Position numbers and translations under genes: made by a program. 64,000 bases of DNA from Leifsonia shinshuensis. GTDB lineage: Bacteria > Actinomycetota > Actinomycetes > Actinomycetales > Microbacteriaceae. Under the pieces are notes generated by a model. That model was not told the origin of the DNA and made no database searches. It saw only the letters and a list, made by a program, of their open reading frames with translations. Location: assembly GCF_022606355.1 (NCBI RefSeq), contig NZ_JAHHZQ010000003.1:682001-746000 (forward strand). The letters are read 5' to 3'. Shown piece by piece: positions 40,981-49,381 of this stretch. Each line of letters opens with the position of its first letter. Positions within the stretch are counted from its first letter, which is position 1.

Positions 40981-42155
40981 GTCGCGTCCTTCCTCAGCGT
41001 GACCGTCACCGAGGTCCCCTCCCCTGGGGCGCTCTCGACGGAGAGGTGGCCGCCCAGCTGGGCCACGCGCTCGGCGATGGCACGCAGGCCGAACGAATCG
41101 GCTCCGCCGGCACCGGACCCGACGGAGTCGGGGTCGAAGCCCACGCCGTCGTCGGCGATGCGCAGCACCGTCCCGTCGTCGCTCGACCGCAGCAGGATGC
41201 GCGCGTGCGTCGCGCCGGAGTGCGTCCGCACGTTCGCCATCGCGCCCTGCGCGATCCGCAGGAACGCCGTCTGCACGTCCATCGGCAGGTCGATCGCCGG
41301 CGGCGTCTCGACGTCCACGCGCAGCGAGCCCGGAACGGCCTGCGCGGCGCCGAGGCGCTGGAGGGCCTCCCCGAGGCCGCCGTCGAGCGACGGCGGCGTC
41401 AGCTCGCGGATGATGTGCCTGGTCTCGGCGAGGCTGTCGGCCGCTGTCGTCCTGGCGAGTCGGATCTGCTCGATCCCCGGGCCGTCAGGGTCGGCCCGCT
41501 CCGCGGCGTGCAGCAGCAGCTGGATGCTCGACAGGCCCTGCGCGACGGTGTCGTGGATGTCGCGGGCGAGGCGACCGCGCTCCGCCAGCGCGCCCTGCTC
41601 CCGCTCGGTCGCGGCGAGCCGGTCGCGCGTCGCCATGAGCTCCGTGAGCAGCGCCTCGCGCTCCACGGCCTCCCGCGCCAGCGCCCGGTAGCCGAGACCC
41701 AGGAGGATCGCCACGGCCGCGCCGATCAGCGGGCCGATCACGACCCCGGCCGAGAAGCCTTGATGGAGGCTCAGAGCGACGATCGCGACGACGGTCAGCG
41801 CCACGACGGCGACAGGGCCGACCCAGCGCGGCAGCAGGTGCAGGCAGAGGAAGAACAGCGGGAACGCGAGGTAGGCCGCTTCGGGGACCACGATGACCAG
41901 CCCCACCCAGACCAGGCCCAGCGCGCTGATCCAGACGACGCCCGCGCGCCTCCTGCTCTGCGGGGGGACGGCCCGCATCAGCAGGCTCGTGAGGTACACC
42001 ACGGCGAACAGCACGGCGAGGACCAGCCCGGCGACCGCTGCCTGCGGCTCCAGCCCGGGCAGCCGGACGACCACGAGGACGAGCAGTCCCGCGATGAGGA
42101 CGTGCAGCCCGACTCGCAGTCCGACGAAGACCGGGGTGAGTGCGCTGTGGGACAT
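40977..42155 (-). CDS. sensor histidine kinase (HisKA_3 type)
   Basis: The 392-residue membrane kinase has about five to six N-terminal membrane segments (residues 10-165), a coiled-coil linker, the HisKA_3 phospho-acceptor region with His in GRLARDIHDTVAQGLSSIQL, and a HATPase domain with N-box near QGAMANVRTHSGATHA and GFDPDSVGSG plus SFGLRAIAERVAQLGG. It should phosphorylate the NarL-type regulator encoded next. The absence of an extracellular domain suggests that it senses a ligand within the membrane, such as a lipophilic compound or haem. Confidence 0.92.
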   Translation of the reverse strand: MSHSALTPVFVGLRVGLHVLIAGLLVLVVVRLPGLEPQAAVAGLVLAVLFAVVYLTSLLMRAVPPQSRRRAGVVWISALGLVWVGLVIVVPEAAYLAFPLFFLCLHLLPRWVGPVAVVALTVVAIVALSLHQGFSAGVVIGPLIGAAVAILLGLGYRALAREAVEREALLTELMATRDRLAATEREQGALAERGRLARDIHDTVAQGLSSIQLLLHAAERADPDGPGIEQIRLARTTAADSLAETRHIIRELTPPSLDGGLGEALQRLGAAQAVPGSLRVDVETPPAIDLPMDVQTAFLRIAQGAMANVRTHSGATHARILLRSSDDGTVLRIADDGVGFDPDSVGSGAGGADSFGLRAIAERVAQLGGHLSVESAPGEGTSVTVTLRKDAT

Positions 42156-42272
42156 GACGACTCCAGCCTAGGGATCGGCCGCGCCCGTGGCATCAATGGA
42201 AAGTCGGAGACGAGGTTGGACCGTGCTGACGATGTGACCGCTGGGGATCACGAGAAGGCTGGAGGAACGAAA

Positions 42273-42289
42273 GGCGGAACCGTTCCGCC
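42273..42289. promoter_or_regulatory. 17 bp perfect palindrome before the HrtBA-like operon
   Basis: GGCGGAAC-C-GTTCCGCC lies 18 nt upstream of the GTG at 42307, just before the GGAAAGGA ribosome-binding site. It is in the 151 bp region between the two-component genes and the ABC exporter and is a candidate operator or leader hairpin. Confidence 0.45.
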
Positions 42290-42306
42290 CTCGGAAAGGA
42301 CTCCTC

Positions 42307-43389
42307 GTGTTCGTCGCCTGGCGAGACCTGCGCCACGCCCGCGGCCGGTTCCTCCTCATCGGGACCGTCGTCGCGCTCATCACCGTCCTCGTCGGCTTCC
42401 TGGCCGGCCTCACCGGCGGACTCGCCGCCCAGAACATCTCCGCGGTGCTCGGGCTCCCCGGCGACCACCTCGTGCTCGAGAAACCGGCCACCGGGAGCGC
42501 GAGCTTCAGCGAGTCGTCGCTGTCCCCCGCGACGGTCGAGCACTGGCGGAAGGCCGACGGGGTCGACACGGTCGTCCCGATCGGGATCGCGCAGACCCGC
42601 GCCCAGTCGGGCTCGGCCTCCTCCGGGGTCGCGCTGTTCGGACTCCCCGACACCGGCGCACCCAGGGAGACGGACCTCACCGCCCTCGCCCCGAGCACCG
42701 ACGACACCGTCGGCCTCTCGGCCGGCGCCGCGAAGGAACTGCACGCGTCCGCGGGCGACACCGTCACGATCCTGGGCACCGACTACCGCGTGGCCTCCGT
42801 CGGCGGCGACGCCTGGTACAGCCACACCGCGGTGGTCGCGCTGACGCCCGCCGCCTGGGCGCAGGCCGACAAGCGGATGGGCGGGGACGGCGACGCCACC
42901 GTGCTCGCCGTGACCGGCAGCCCGAACTGGGACGCCGTCGCGTCGGCGACGGGCACGAGCGCCCAGCCGACCCTGCTCAGCCTGACGGCGCTGGAGGCTT
43001 TCAAGAGCGAGATCGGCTCCCTCGGCCTGATGGTCGCGATGCTGTTCGGGATCTCCGCCCTCGTCGTCGGCGCCTTCTTCACCGTCTGGACCATGCAGCG
43101 CTCCGCCGACATCGCGGTGCTGAAAGCCCTGGGCGCCACCCAGCGCTCGCTCGTGCTCGACGCCCTCGGCCAGGCGCTCGTCGTGCTGGTGGGCGGCATC
43201 GGGATCGGGATGCTGGCCGTCGTCGGACTCGGCGCTCTCGCCGGAAACGCCTTGCCGTTCCTCGTGGCGCCGATCACGACGCTCGTCCCCGCGGCGGCGA
43301 TGACCGTCCTCGGGCTCGCGGGCGCCGCCGTCGCCCTCCGCACCGTCACCCACGCCGACCCCCTCACCGCACTCGGGAGCAACCGATGA
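42307..43389 (+). CDS. ABC exporter permease, HrtB/DevC-FtsX type
   Basis: The 360-residue protein has one membrane segment at residues 15-40, a large extracellular domain, and three more segments at about 238-350 (LGLMVAMLFGISALVVGAFF; LVVLVGGIGIGMLAVVGLG; AAMTVLGLAGAAVALRT). This is the FtsX/MacB-type fold of HrtB-like permeases. GGAAAGGA precedes the GTG start. The ATPase start overlaps the stop (ATGA). Probably exports a toxic compound from the membrane, such as haem or a drug; that is inferred from the layout with a divergent two-component system. Confidence 0.88.
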   Translation: MFVAWRDLRHARGRFLLIGTVVALITVLVGFLAGLTGGLAAQNISAVLGLPGDHLVLEKPATGSASFSESSLSPATVEHWRKADGVDTVVPIGIAQTRAQSGSASSGVALFGLPDTGAPRETDLTALAPSTDDTVGLSAGAAKELHASAGDTVTILGTDYRVASVGGDAWYSHTAVVALTPAAWAQADKRMGGDGDATVLAVTGSPNWDAVASATGTSAQPTLLSLTALEAFKSEIGSLGLMVAMLFGISALVVGAFFTVWTMQRSADIAVLKALGATQRSLVLDALGQALVVLVGGIGIGMLAVVGLGALAGNALPFLVAPITTLVPAAAMTVLGLAGAAVALRTVTHADPLTALGSNR

Positions 43390-44081
43390 TCACCCTCGAC
43401 GACGTCACCCTGACCTTCCCCGACGGCGCCGGCCGCATCACCGCGGTCGACAGCGTCACCCTTTACGGCCGGCCCGGTGTGGTCACCGGCATCACCGGTC
43501 CGTCCGGCTCCGGCAAGTCGAGCATCCTCGCCCTCGCCGCGACCCTCATCCGCCCCGACAGCGGGCGGGTGCTGATCGATGGAGAAGACGCGAGCGGACT
43601 GTCCGCTGAGCAGGCCACCCGGTTGCGCCGCGAGAGGATCGGCATCGTCTTCCAGCAGTCCAACCTGCTGCCGTCGCTGACCGCACGCGAGCAGCTGCAG
43701 GTCATGGGCGAGCTCGGCGGAAGCCGCAGGAAGTCGGCGCGGGCCGCGGTCCGCGACCGCGTCGACGGGCTGCTCGACGCGGTCGGGCTCGCCGAGCACG
43801 CCGACAAGCGACCGGCCCAGCTCTCCGGAGGCCAGCGCCAGCGGGTCGCGATCGCACGAGCGCTCGTGCGGCAGCCCTCTGTGCTGCTGGTCGACGAGCC
43901 GACCAGCGCACTCGACCAGGAGCGCGGCGCGGCGATCATGGACCTCATCGCGCGGCTCACGCACGGCCAGGAGACCGCCACCCTGCTCGTCACGCACGAC
44001 CTGGTCCACTCGCCCACCCTCGACGAGATCGTCACCGTGGTGGACGGCCGGATCGCGACCGGGAGCCGCGCCGGGCGGTAG
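43386..44081 (+). CDS. ABC exporter ATP-binding protein, HrtA type
   Basis: The 231-residue ATPase has Walker A TGPSGSGKSSILALAAT, the Q-loop FQQSNLLPSL, signature LSGGQRQRVAIARAL, Walker B LLVDEPTSALD and the switch His in LLVTHDLVHS. It is of the LolD/MacB/HrtA class that works with FtsX-type permeases, here the gene before it. The final codons and stop lie in a tandem 16 bp duplication (44067-44098). Confidence 0.92.
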   Translation: MITLDDVTLTFPDGAGRITAVDSVTLYGRPGVVTGITGPSGSGKSSILALAATLIRPDSGRVLIDGEDASGLSAEQATRLRRERIGIVFQQSNLLPSLTAREQLQVMGELGGSRRKSARAAVRDRVDGLLDAVGLAEHADKRPAQLSGGQRQRVAIARALVRQPSVLLVDEPTSALDQERGAAIMDLIARLTHGQETATLLVTHDLVHSPTLDEIVTVVDGRIATGSRAGR

Positions 44082-44098
44082 GCGCGCCGGGCGGTAGG
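44067..44098 (+). repeat. 16 bp tandem duplication covering a stop codon
   Basis: CGCGCCGGGCGGTAGG occurs twice in direct succession (44067-44082 and 44083-44098). The first copy contains the TAG stop of the ATPase gene. The second copy pairs with CGCCCGGCGCG at 44101-44111. Confidence 0.75.
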
Positions 44099-44111
44099 CG
44101 CGCCCGGCGCG
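44083..44111. terminator. GC-rich hairpin between convergent genes
   Basis: CGCGCCGGGCG (44083-44093) and its complement (44101-44111) form an 11 bp stem with a 7 nt loop, located between the convergent ATPase and DUF916 genes, whose stops are 34 bp apart. Confidence 0.6.
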
Positions 44112-44115
44112 CGGG

Positions 44116-45210
44116 TCAGGCGCCCGCCGCCGGTTCGCCCTCCACGCCCTTCAGCGCCTCCTCGACCGCCTTCTTGACGCGCTCGTCCTCGCGCTCCGCG
44201 CTCGAGCGCCGGCGACGGCGGAGCAGCAGCACGGTCCCGACGACCGCGGCCGCGATCACGAGCAGGAGCACCAGCAGCGGCCACGGCACGGCCAGGGCGC
44301 CGGCCTCGGCCGCGACGCCGTCGACGCCCGGCGTCGATCCCGTGACAGCGGGCAGCTTCGGGCTCAGCACGGCCTTCGCTGTCAGCCAGAAGGCGGGGAT
44401 GACGCCGCGGACCGGCACGGACACACTCCACGACTCGCCCGGCAGCAGCTCGGGGACGGCGGTGACCGTTCCCGCTTCGACGGGGAACCAGCCGAACGGC
44501 CCGCTGAGCGCCACCGTCTGACCGGCCGAGAGCCGCACGTTGCCGGTGTTGCGAACGGTGTAGGTCACCGTGGCGTCACCTGTCCCGAAGGGGTTGAGCG
44601 TGCCGGTGTAGTCCACGCGCATCTTCTCGACGGCGACCGCGGGGGCGAGCTTCCCGTCCACCCGGAGGTGCATCCGGATCCCCAGACGGCGGTCCACGCT
44701 GATGCCGTTCTCTTGCGCGGCGTGCGGCAGCGACGTCAGGATGCCGCCCGCGTAGTCGCCGGGTGTCGCGTCCTTCGGAACGGTGACGGTGAACGGCACC
44801 TCCACCGCGCCGCCGGGGGCGATCGTGACCGTGTGGTCGCGCAGTGCGGTCCACGCGCCGACGGCCACCGCCTTCGCGTCGCGCTTCGCCACGTCGAGCT
44901 GACCACTGCTCGTGGTGAAGCCGTCCGCCGCATAGACGTCGAGTGTGATCGGTGTTGCCGCGTGGTTGCCGACGACGATCGCGTCGGTGATCGTGCCGCC
45001 CGGCGCGATCCGGTAGCCGAAGTTCTGGCGGTCGGCGCCGTTCTGGTTGGCGGCGGTGCGCACACCCCAGGTGACGTCACCGTCGCCCGCGGCGAGCGCC
45101 GGCGACGCGGAACCGCCGACGGCGACGGTCGCGGCGACGAGGAGGGCGGAGACCAGCGCGGCGGTGAGGCGCGCGAGCGGGGAGGCGGAGGGGAGGGTCG
45201 CGGTGCGCAT
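44116..45210 (-). CDS. DUF916 / WxL-interacting-type membrane protein
   Basis: The 364-residue protein has a signal peptide (about 1-41), two extracellular beta-sandwich domains, a membrane segment (about 310-332, PWPLLVLLLVIAAAVVGTVL), an Arg-rich stop-transfer and a Glu/Lys-rich cytoplasmic tail. The first domain (YRIAPGGTITDAIVVGN, TIAPGGAVEVPFTVTVPKDA, GDYAGGILTSL) is the DUF916 peptidoglycan-binding region of WxL-interacting proteins. It follows a secreted metallophosphatase with a WxL-like C-terminal domain on the same transcript, so it is likely the membrane partner that holds that protein at the wall. Confidence 0.85.
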   Translation of the reverse strand: MRTATLPSASPLARLTAALVSALLVAATVAVGGSASPALAAGDGDVTWGVRTAANQNGADRQNFGYRIAPGGTITDAIVVGNHAATPITLDVYAADGFTTSSGQLDVAKRDAKAVAVGAWTALRDHTVTIAPGGAVEVPFTVTVPKDATPGDYAGGILTSLPHAAQENGISVDRRLGIRMHLRVDGKLAPAVAVEKMRVDYTGTLNPFGTGDATVTYTVRNTGNVRLSAGQTVALSGPFGWFPVEAGTVTAVPELLPGESWSVSVPVRGVIPAFWLTAKAVLSPKLPAVTGSTPGVDGVAAEAGALAVPWPLLVLLLVIAAAVVGTVLLLRRRRRSSAEREDERVKKAVEEALKGVEGEPAAGA

Positions 45211-45236
45211 CGTTCTTCCTGGTGAGGTTCGTGGGA

Positions 45237-45267
45237 GTCCGGGCGGGCGGCGGCCGCCCGCCCGGAC
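45237..45267 (-). terminator. intercistronic 15 bp hairpin between phosphatase and DUF916 gene
   Basis: GTCCGGGCGGGCGGC and its exact complement surround a single G. The hairpin lies 15 nt after the phosphatase stop and before the DUF916 gene on the same strand. It can reduce downstream expression or stabilise the upstream mRNA, as expected when the secreted protein is needed in excess. Confidence 0.7.
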
Positions 45268-45282
45268 CAGTGGTGCGGTCGG

Positions 45283-47115
45283 CTAGCTGAGCGCGGTGAG
45301 CGTCAGGGTCGCCGTGTAGGTGCCGTTGGCGACGTCGACGGGGATGTCGAGCTCCAGGGCGGCGCCGAGCTTGGCGGAGCCCTTCGAGTGACCGCCGTCG
45401 GCGTGACCGAGCGTGGACGACGCGGAGAGACCGTTTCCGCCCGAGAACCCGGACTGCACGCGGTCGCCGGCCTTGGCGTCGCCGCCGGCCTGGGTGACCG
45501 CCGGCGTCCAGCCGAGGTACTTGCCCGAGAACTTCTTGTCACCCGCGGCGAAGTCGCTCACCTGGGCCGAGATCGACCACTGCGGTCCGGCGGCACGGGT
45601 GTCCGTGACGCGGATCGGGTTGATCGAGCCGACAGCGGCGTAGTGGTCGCCGGCCGCAACGGCCTTGCCGAGGTCGACGAGGCCGTTGGTGCCGTCGACG
45701 TTCCAGACGAACTCGCCGGGGGCGGCCTCCGGGACGGTGACCTGCAGCTGCTGCGCGTCGGTGTCCGGCTTCGCCTCGCGGGTCAGGGTGACCTGGTCGA
45801 CGATGCTGTTCACGGGCTTGTCCGAGCCGTTGGCCTGGCTGCGGAGCGTCTTGACCGTGATGGCGTTCGAGGTGATGTCGATCGCGCTGTAGTTGCGGAC
45901 CTTCTCCTGGTTCTGGACCGAGAGCCACCAGAAGCCCTTGTTCTGCAGGTCGTAGTACTTCGATCCGGACGCCGAGTTGGCCGTCACGTAGAGCACCCCG
46001 CCCGGGCCGGCGACCACCGAGTCGGCCCCGGCCGCCTCGGCCGCGTTCGCCTTCTCACCGTTGCGGATGAGGTAGCTGCGCGCGTAGCTGTGATCGTGTC
46101 CCTGCAGCACCAGGTCGATGCCGAGGTCGGAGATGGCCGTCGGCAGCACGTTGCGGCGGTCGAGGATGTCGCTGTCCGTGGCGTGCGGACCGGACGAGTA
46201 GATCGAGTGGTGGAAGGCGAGGACCTTCCACTTCGCCTTCGAGCCCTGCTCTGCGACGATCTTCTGCATCCACGCGATGTGCGAGGCGTCGCGGCTGTTC
46301 GAGTTGATGTCGAGGAACAGCACGTCCTTGTAGATGAACCAGTAGTCGCCGCCCGAGCCGGTGCCGGTGTTCGCGCCGGCGGTGCGGTCGACGTTCGGGG
46401 TGTTGAAGTGCTGCTCGTACGCCTTCGAGCCGACGTCGTGGTTGCCGTTGGTGGCGACGAACGGGATCTGGCGCAGCTTGTCGGACTGCAGGAACGCCTC
46501 GTACTGGGTCTCGTTGGCCGCGGTCTCGACCTGGTCGCCGGCCGAGAACAGCATCTCGGTGTCGGGGTAGGCCGCGGTGGCGACGTTGAGCGTGTCGACC
46601 CAGCCGGCCGCGTCGTTCGGCACGTTGCCGGACGAACCGATCTGCGGGTCGCCGAAGAACAGGAAGTTGAAGTCCCCCGTGAACTTCTGGGTGCGGAACG
46701 AGTAGGTCGCCGACCAGTCGCCCTCGGTGCCGACGCGGTACACGTAGGCCGTGTTCTCCTTGAGACCGGTGACGGTCGCGAAGCGGTTGAACTCACCGCT
46801 GGTGGTCGGGCCTCCCGTGGCGGGGATGCTCTTGGAGACCTGCGGGAACGCGCCCCCGACGACGTCGGACGCGTAGGCGACCTGGACGACCTGCGGCACG
46901 TCGGCCGCGGAGTACCAGGAGAAGTTGCGCTGAGACTGGTCGGAGCCGACGTGCAACACGATGTCGGTCTGGTTGGCGGAGGCCGCGAAGGCGGCCGGGG
47001 CGGCGATGGCGCCGCCTCCGAGCATCACGCCGATGCACACCGCTGCTGCGGCGAGGCGTGTTGTGGTGCGGCGATGGAGGGACGCGCTGGCGCGCCGGAT
47101 GTCGTCACTCGACAT
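45283..47115 (-). CDS. secreted metallophosphatase with WxL-like C-terminal domain
   Basis: The 610-residue protein has a long signal peptide (about 1-48), a fibronectin-like N-terminal domain of purple acid phosphatases (residues about 55-145), then a calcineurin-type catalytic domain: LFFGDPQIG, SAGDQVETAAN, NGNHDVG, LAFHHSIYSS and QGHDHSYARSY supply all metal ligands. Residues about 465-610 are a WxL-like wall-binding domain (GPQWSISAQVSDF, YLGWTPAVTQAG, ending GTYTATLTLTALS). ATG 47115 is preferred over 47175. It should release phosphate outside the cell and be held to the wall with the DUF916 protein. Confidence 0.9.
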   Translation of the reverse strand: MSSDDIRRASASLHRRTTTRLAAAAVCIGVMLGGGAIAAPAAFAASANQTDIVLHVGSDQSQRNFSWYSAADVPQVVQVAYASDVVGGAFPQVSKSIPATGGPTTSGEFNRFATVTGLKENTAYVYRVGTEGDWSATYSFRTQKFTGDFNFLFFGDPQIGSSGNVPNDAAGWVDTLNVATAAYPDTEMLFSAGDQVETAANETQYEAFLQSDKLRQIPFVATNGNHDVGSKAYEQHFNTPNVDRTAGANTGTGSGGDYWFIYKDVLFLDINSNSRDASHIAWMQKIVAEQGSKAKWKVLAFHHSIYSSGPHATDSDILDRRNVLPTAISDLGIDLVLQGHDHSYARSYLIRNGEKANAAEAAGADSVVAGPGGVLYVTANSASGSKYYDLQNKGFWWLSVQNQEKVRNYSAIDITSNAITVKTLRSQANGSDKPVNSIVDQVTLTREAKPDTDAQQLQVTVPEAAPGEFVWNVDGTNGLVDLGKAVAAGDHYAAVGSINPIRVTDTRAAGPQWSISAQVSDFAAGDKKFSGKYLGWTPAVTQAGGDAKAGDRVQSGFSGGNGLSASSTLGHADGGHSKGSAKLGAALELDIPVDVANGTYTATLTLTALS

Positions 47116-47184
47116 GGAGGTCCGATGCCTTTCTGGTGATCTGGTGAGGTGTCCGCGAAGCGCGGATGTGACCACCGTCTCGGG

Positions 47185-47206
47185 CCGTGATGAATCCTGA
47201 GTGAAC
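47185..47206 (-). promoter_or_regulatory. candidate Pho box before the metallophosphatase gene
   Basis: Read on the minus strand, GTTCACTCAGG is followed directly by ATTCATCACGG: two 11 nt units each containing TTCA and ending GG, the repeat length of actinobacterial PhoP boxes. It is 70 nt upstream of the phosphatase ATG. Phosphate-starvation control is inferred. Confidence 0.45.
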
Positions 47207-47240
47207 TCTCAGAGTTGTAAGCGTGGACTGGGCGCGAAAG

Positions 47241-48515
47241 TCACCCCCATTCGAGTCCCAGTATTCTGCCGACGAACCAGAACAGGGCGACGACGGTGAC
47301 CGCCGCGGCCACCACGATGCCGATCCACAGCGCCGTCCGTGGAGTGCGTCGGCGCAGCAGGAGGAGCAGTGGGAAGACGACGGCGATGATCCCGAGCTGC
47401 ACGGCCTCGATGCCGACGTTGAAGACCAGGAGCGACCACAGCAGCGTCCACGACCACGGCTCGTCGATGCCGAGCGCGCTCGCGAACCCGAGGCCGTGCA
47501 CGAGCCCGAAGAGGAAGACCACCGCGAGGCGCAGCCAGTCCGCGCGCCCGAGCCCGAGGGGCCCGGGCGGCGTGGGCACGAGCTCGGGCGCGAGCTCGGC
47601 GGACGGCAGGAGGATGCGGCGCCGCACGGTCCACAGGTACCAGGCCGCCACGACGGCGATCGACAGCGCGATCACCGGTTCGACGACGGCGGCCGGTACG
47701 GTGACGAGCCCGAGCGCGGCCAGCAGGAAGGTGATCGAGTGCGCGACCGTGAACGTCGTCGCGGCGAGCACCACATCCCGGAGGCGACGGGATCCGACGA
47801 TCAGCGCCAGCAGGAACAGGATGTGGTCGATCCCGCTCAGCAGGTGCTCGGCGCCGAGCAGGAAGAACTCCCCGAACCGCTCCCCCGCGGTCTGCTCGGT
47901 GGAGAACGACGGGTGCTCCGCGTCGAGCGCCGCGCTGCCGTCCTTGTCGTCGATCGCATAGGTGACGATGGTCTTGGTGTCCTTGACGTAGCCCTCCGCG
48001 TCGGGGAACAACCCGCTCCGCAACTCGTGACCGGAGCCTCCCGCGCAGGTGTGGTCGAGGACGAGCGTGGCGTAGGGCACCCCGTCGCGCTCGTGCACGG
48101 TGATGTCGCCGACGCGGGCCGGCCGGCAGGTGGCGCCGCCGGCGCTCACGGTGAAGCGATCGGTGACATAGGAGGTGACCGAGTCGGCGTGAGCGTTCAT
48201 CGCGGTCGCTTCCTCGCCGGTCTGGAAGAGCTCCGTCCCCTGGTCGAACAGCGCCCGGTCCTTCTCGCTCTCGGCCGCCGAGACCACGAGCAGGTCGTAC
48301 TCGAGGTCGAGGGCGGTGCGGACCACACCGTCGGCTCGTCCGGTCACGTCGACGTACGCCACGGACGAGAAGCCGTGCGCCCCGGCGGCCGCGGCGGGGA
48401 GGAGCACGGCGGCGGCGGCCAGCGCGACGGCGACGAGCGCCCGGATGCGGGCTCGTCGACCTGCTCGGCGGCGCGGTCGGAGGTCGGTCTGGAGGCGAGG
48501 GAGGGTCTGGATCAC
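47241..48515 (-). CDS. HupE/UreJ-2 family membrane protein
   Basis: The protein of about 424 residues has a basic N-terminus and signal peptide ending AAAAGAHG, an extracellular domain of about 170 residues, and six to seven membrane segments with the HupE/UreJ hallmark histidines (GAEHLLSGIDHILFLLALI; FTVAHSITFLLAAL; FLFGLVHGLGFASAL). Such proteins may carry nickel, cobalt or another metal, but the role of this two-domain subgroup is not established. The start is uncertain: GTG 48515 gives a normal signal peptide; the frame is open to GTG 48584. It is divergent from the lipoprotein gene and follows the WxL locus. Confidence 0.82.
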   Translation of the reverse strand: MIQTLPRLQTDLRPRRRAGRRARIRALVAVALAAAAVLLPAAAAGAHGFSSVAYVDVTGRADGVVRTALDLEYDLLVVSAAESEKDRALFDQGTELFQTGEEATAMNAHADSVTSYVTDRFTVSAGGATCRPARVGDITVHERDGVPYATLVLDHTCAGGSGHELRSGLFPDAEGYVKDTKTIVTYAIDDKDGSAALDAEHPSFSTEQTAGERFGEFFLLGAEHLLSGIDHILFLLALIVGSRRLRDVVLAATTFTVAHSITFLLAALGLVTVPAAVVEPVIALSIAVVAAWYLWTVRRRILLPSAELAPELVPTPPGPLGLGRADWLRLAVVFLFGLVHGLGFASALGIDEPWSWTLLWSLLVFNVGIEAVQLGIIAVVFPLLLLLRRRTPRTALWIGIVVAAAVTVVALFWFVGRILGLEWG

Positions 48516-48610
48516 CGCCACAACGTTTCGGAGCCGGGTGAACGGGTCGGGGCCGGGACGCGAACGCGGGGGAACGCGGGCCACCGGGGCGGCCCGGGGC
48601 CGTCACGAGT

Positions 48611-48632
48611 GTTTGCCTCCCGTTCACCCGCC
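48611..48632 (+). promoter_or_regulatory. weak candidate Pho box before the lipoprotein gene
   Basis: GTTTGCCTCCC is followed directly by GTTCACCCGCC, two 11 nt units beginning GTT. Only the second fits the Pho-box half-site well. It is 51 nt before the lipoprotein start. A further single GTTCACCCGGC lies on the minus strand at 48533-48543, before the HupE-like gene. Confidence 0.25.
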
Positions 48633-48682
48633 CACGGCCCCGTCGTCATTGTTCGGCTCGCCCTCTCGGGGAGCGTGGGGGC

Positions 48683-49357
48683 GTGCCTCGACTCCACCCA
48701 CGCGCGCCGCTCGTCGCTGCCGTGTGCGCCGCCGCTGCCCTTCTCTTCTCCGGCTGCGCGGCGCTCGCACCCGAGCCCGTGACGACGGGCGCCTCCGGCG
48801 TCCAGCCGCTCGGGAGCGGCTTTCTCGGCAGCGTCACCACGCCGACTCCGGAGGCGACGATCGAGCCGGAACGCGGATCGTGGGACGGCGTCGAGCCCCC
48901 GGCCGGCTACACCGTCGTCGTCGTCAGCGCGGGCGCCGACAGCGCGACCTCGACGTTGGTCTCCGGGGTCACGCGCTGGGCGCGGCAGCGCGGCGTGACG
49001 GTCACCGCGCTCACCGCGCGCGGCGACGACGAGGTCGAGGACCAGCTGCTCCGCGCGATCGAGACGTCACCGGACCTGGTGATCGGAGCCGGCCCGGACG
49101 TCGTCGACGTGTTCTCGCTGACCACCGCGCAGCACCTGCACCAGCAGTTCCTCATCGTCGGCGCGGAACTGCCGGAGCCGACGGCCAACGTCACCTCGGT
49201 GATCTGGGCCGGAGCCAGCTTCCGGGGCACCGGCATCAGCCAGGACGGCGACATCGATCCCACCGCCGTCACCGCCCGGCGCGCGACCGACGCGGTCTCG
49301 GCGGGGGTCGCGAGCGTGCTGCACGGCCTGACCGGGATCGTGCTGCACCTGAAGTGA
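48683..49357 (+). CDS. lipoprotein with BMP/periplasmic-binding-like fold
   Basis: The 224-residue protein has a signal peptide with lipobox LFSGC near residue 25 and then a Pro/Thr linker. From about residue 75 it shows alternating strands and helices of the periplasmic-binding type (YTVVVVSAGADSATSTLVSG, SPDLVIGAGPDVVDVFS, HQQFLIVGAELPEP), similar to half of a BMP-family protein. It is shorter than normal binding proteins, so it may be a one-lobe sensor or a reduced lipoprotein. No transporter genes are adjacent. Divergent from the HupE-like gene. Confidence 0.8.
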   Translation: MPRLHPRAPLVAAVCAAAALLFSGCAALAPEPVTTGASGVQPLGSGFLGSVTTPTPEATIEPERGSWDGVEPPAGYTVVVVSAGADSATSTLVSGVTRWARQRGVTVTALTARGDDEVEDQLLRAIETSPDLVIGAGPDVVDVFSLTTAQHLHQQFLIVGAELPEPTANVTSVIWAGASFRGTGISQDGDIDPTAVTARRATDAVSAGVASVLHGLTGIVLHLK

Positions 49358-49381
49358 GCCCTCGCTCCCGCCCGGCGGGTG

